From Victivallales bacterium (lineage in GTDB: Bacteria; Verrucomicrobiota; Lentisphaeria; Victivallales; Victivallaceae): 15,821 nucleotides of DNA. The stretch is from assembly GCA_019038735.1 (NCBI GenBank), contig JAHOYW010000308.1, positions 1 through 15,821 of the forward strand, read 5' to 3'. Position numbers and translations under genes: made by a program. The first letter of the stretch is position 1, and each line of letters starts with the position of its first letter. Below are positions 14,406 through 15,821 of the stretch, in pieces. The notes under the pieces were generated by a model. It ran no database searches and was not told where the DNA came from. It was given only the letters and a program-made list of their open reading frames with translations.

Positions 14406-15539
14406 TTATATATCCAGTTTAATAATTTTGGAGCCGCCCATGGCTTTATTTTTTTCTTGTAAAATTTTAATAAGTTCTTTAATAAAATAATCTATATCAG
14501 CTTTATTGCTATATTTCCCGACCGAAAAACGCAAAGCTCCGTAAAGCGCCGCCTTCGGCACATTCATAGCTTCCAGTATTCGCGAAGTATCATTAGTTCT
14601 CTCGTTACAAGCTGCTCCAGTCGAAACCGCTATCCCGCGCCGATCAAATTCTTCCGATAAATTTTTGGCGGAAAATCCCGAAAAACTGATATTCGTCGTA
14701 TTGCATATCCGCTGTTTGCGACAACCGTTTATAGTCGCCATTAGGCATGCTTTCATAATACCGCGTTCCAGATAGTCCCGCATTTCTGTGCAATGCGCCG
14801 CATAAACATCCAGTTTACCGCGGGCAATCTCACAAGCAGCTCCCAAGCCAACAATTCCCGGCAAGTCATAAGTACCCGATGGAGCTTCAAGTTCAATTCC
14901 CGAACGCACATAAAGTGCTCCAGCTCCTTTCGGTCCATAAATTTTATGTGCAGAAAGCGACAATAAAGACGCTCCCAGACTGTCAACATCAAGCGGCATT
15001 TTTCCCGCCGCCTGAACCGCGTCATAATGCAATGGAACATCATATTTTTGCATGACTTTCCGAATGCTCTCAAAATCCTGAATGGTTCCGGTTTCATTAT
15101 TGACCAGCAACAATGAGACCAAAGCCACGTCATTATCAAGTGCCTGCTCCAACGCTTCCGCATCAATCAAGCCATCACGGTTTACATCAAGGTAAGTTAC
15201 TTCAAAACCATCTTTTTTCAAGCGTTTGCAAGTATCATAAGTCGAACTATGTTCAACTTTTGAAGAGATTATACGGGTTTTCCCCTTAAGAGCTAATTCG
15301 GATATAGCCAGATTGTTTGCTTCGCTGCCGCCGCGGGTAAAAATAATTTCATTTGCCGTCGCGCCGATCAAAGCGGCGACTTGCTCGGCGGCAAGTTCTA
15401 ATGCCGAAGCAGCTTCTCTACCAAAAGAATGGCTACTGGCTGGATTGCCGAATTTTTCAGAAAAAAACGGTAGCATCGCATTCAGCACTTTCGGCAAAAC
15501 CGGAGTCGTCGCATTATAATCAAGATAAACTTTTTTCAT
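14406..15539 (-). CDS. Cysteine desulfurase of the NifS/IscS family, probable NadA partner
   Basis: This 377-residue PLP enzyme removes sulfur from cysteine for iron-sulfur cluster assembly. Visible are YLDYNATTPV at the start, GSEANNLAI (71-79), H97 in KVEHSSTYD, D173 and Q176 in HYDAVQAAGK, the PLP lysine K199 in LSAHKIYGPKGAGALYVR and the catalytic cysteine C311 in STGAACNERTNDTSRIL. The usual GGGQE-x-G-x-R block before SGT is missing: the sequence runs from IELEAP straight to SGTYDLPGIVG, about a dozen residues short. One-base coupling to nadA suggests the NadS role described in other bacteria, but a general IscS role is possible. The ATG at 15539 is 13 bases after metY and has no clear Shine-Dalgarno. 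Confidence 0.9.
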   Translation of the reverse strand: MKKVYLDYNATTPVLPKVLNAMLPFFSEKFGNPASSHSFGREAASALELAAEQVAALIGATANEIIFTRGGSEANNLAISELALKGKTRIISSKVEHSSTYDTCKRLKKDGFEVTYLDVNRDGLIDAEALEQALDNDVALVSLLLVNNETGTIQDFESIRKVMQKYDVPLHYDAVQAAGKMPLDVDSLGASLLSLSAHKIYGPKGAGALYVRSGIELEAPSGTYDLPGIVGLGAACEIARGKLDVYAAHCTEMRDYLERGIMKACLMATINGCRKQRICNTTNISFSGFSAKNLSEEFDRRGIAVSTGAACNERTNDTSRILEAMNVPKAALYGALRFSVGKYSNKADIDYFIKELIKILQEKNKAMGGSKIIKLDI

Positions 15540-15552
15540 GATTTCAAAAGGA

Positions 15553-15821
<269 letters not shown>

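Noticed and set aside
14753..15166. 137-residue minus-strand frame inside the desulfurase gene
   Set aside because: It is an alternate frame of a gene with complete catalytic motifs.

Overview
The window is an AT-rich bacterial chromosome segment of mostly housekeeping and biosynthetic genes. No marker gene fixes the taxon. The order rplM-rpsI-argC, a bacterial NAD kinase beside a stand-alone CoaB, RNase HIII next to RF2, and an HPr that keeps both the His and Ser phosphorylation sites would suit the PVC superphylum, perhaps Lentisphaerota. That placement is an inference from context.

Layout. Bases 161-1684 (minus strand) hold two paralogous proteins that resemble phage tail tube proteins. 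The longer one carries an extra C-terminal domain, and the pair is closed by a strong intrinsic terminator at 80-127. Bases 1825-7657 (minus strand) form a compact run ptsH-ptsI-HAD phosphatase-hisG-prfB-rnhC, mostly with gaps of a few bases and with a probable extra promoter before hisG. Bases 7658-7881 are a divergent promoter region. Bases 7882-11012 (plus strand) hold a PHP-domain phosphoesterase, then rplM, rpsI and argC. Bases 11338-13197 (minus strand) hold a SpoU-type RNA methyltransferase, a divergent NAD kinase and a stand-alone CoaB. Bases 13484-15821 (minus strand) hold the 3' end of metY, then a cysteine desulfurase coupled by one base to nadA. The right half is thus a cofactor block: sulfur mobilisation for the NadA iron-sulfur cluster, NAD and NADP formation, and coenzyme A synthesis.

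The most unusual content is non-coding. Two diverged copies of an element of about 200 bases sit just after the stop codons of argC (11014-11202, plus strand) and nadA (13260-13477, minus strand). Each is therefore in the same orientation relative to its upstream gene. They share a near-identical head, several conserved single-stranded segments and conserved loops, while the hairpin stems differ in sequence but keep pairing. That pattern suggests a structured 3'-UTR RNA or a structure-selected mobile repeat. Copy A runs straight into a pair of inverted REP-like palindromes (11208-11307). Other structured segments lie between the two tail-like genes (1127-1195) and before the first of them (1708-1725).

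I saw no tRNA, rRNA, CRISPR array, transposase or integrase.
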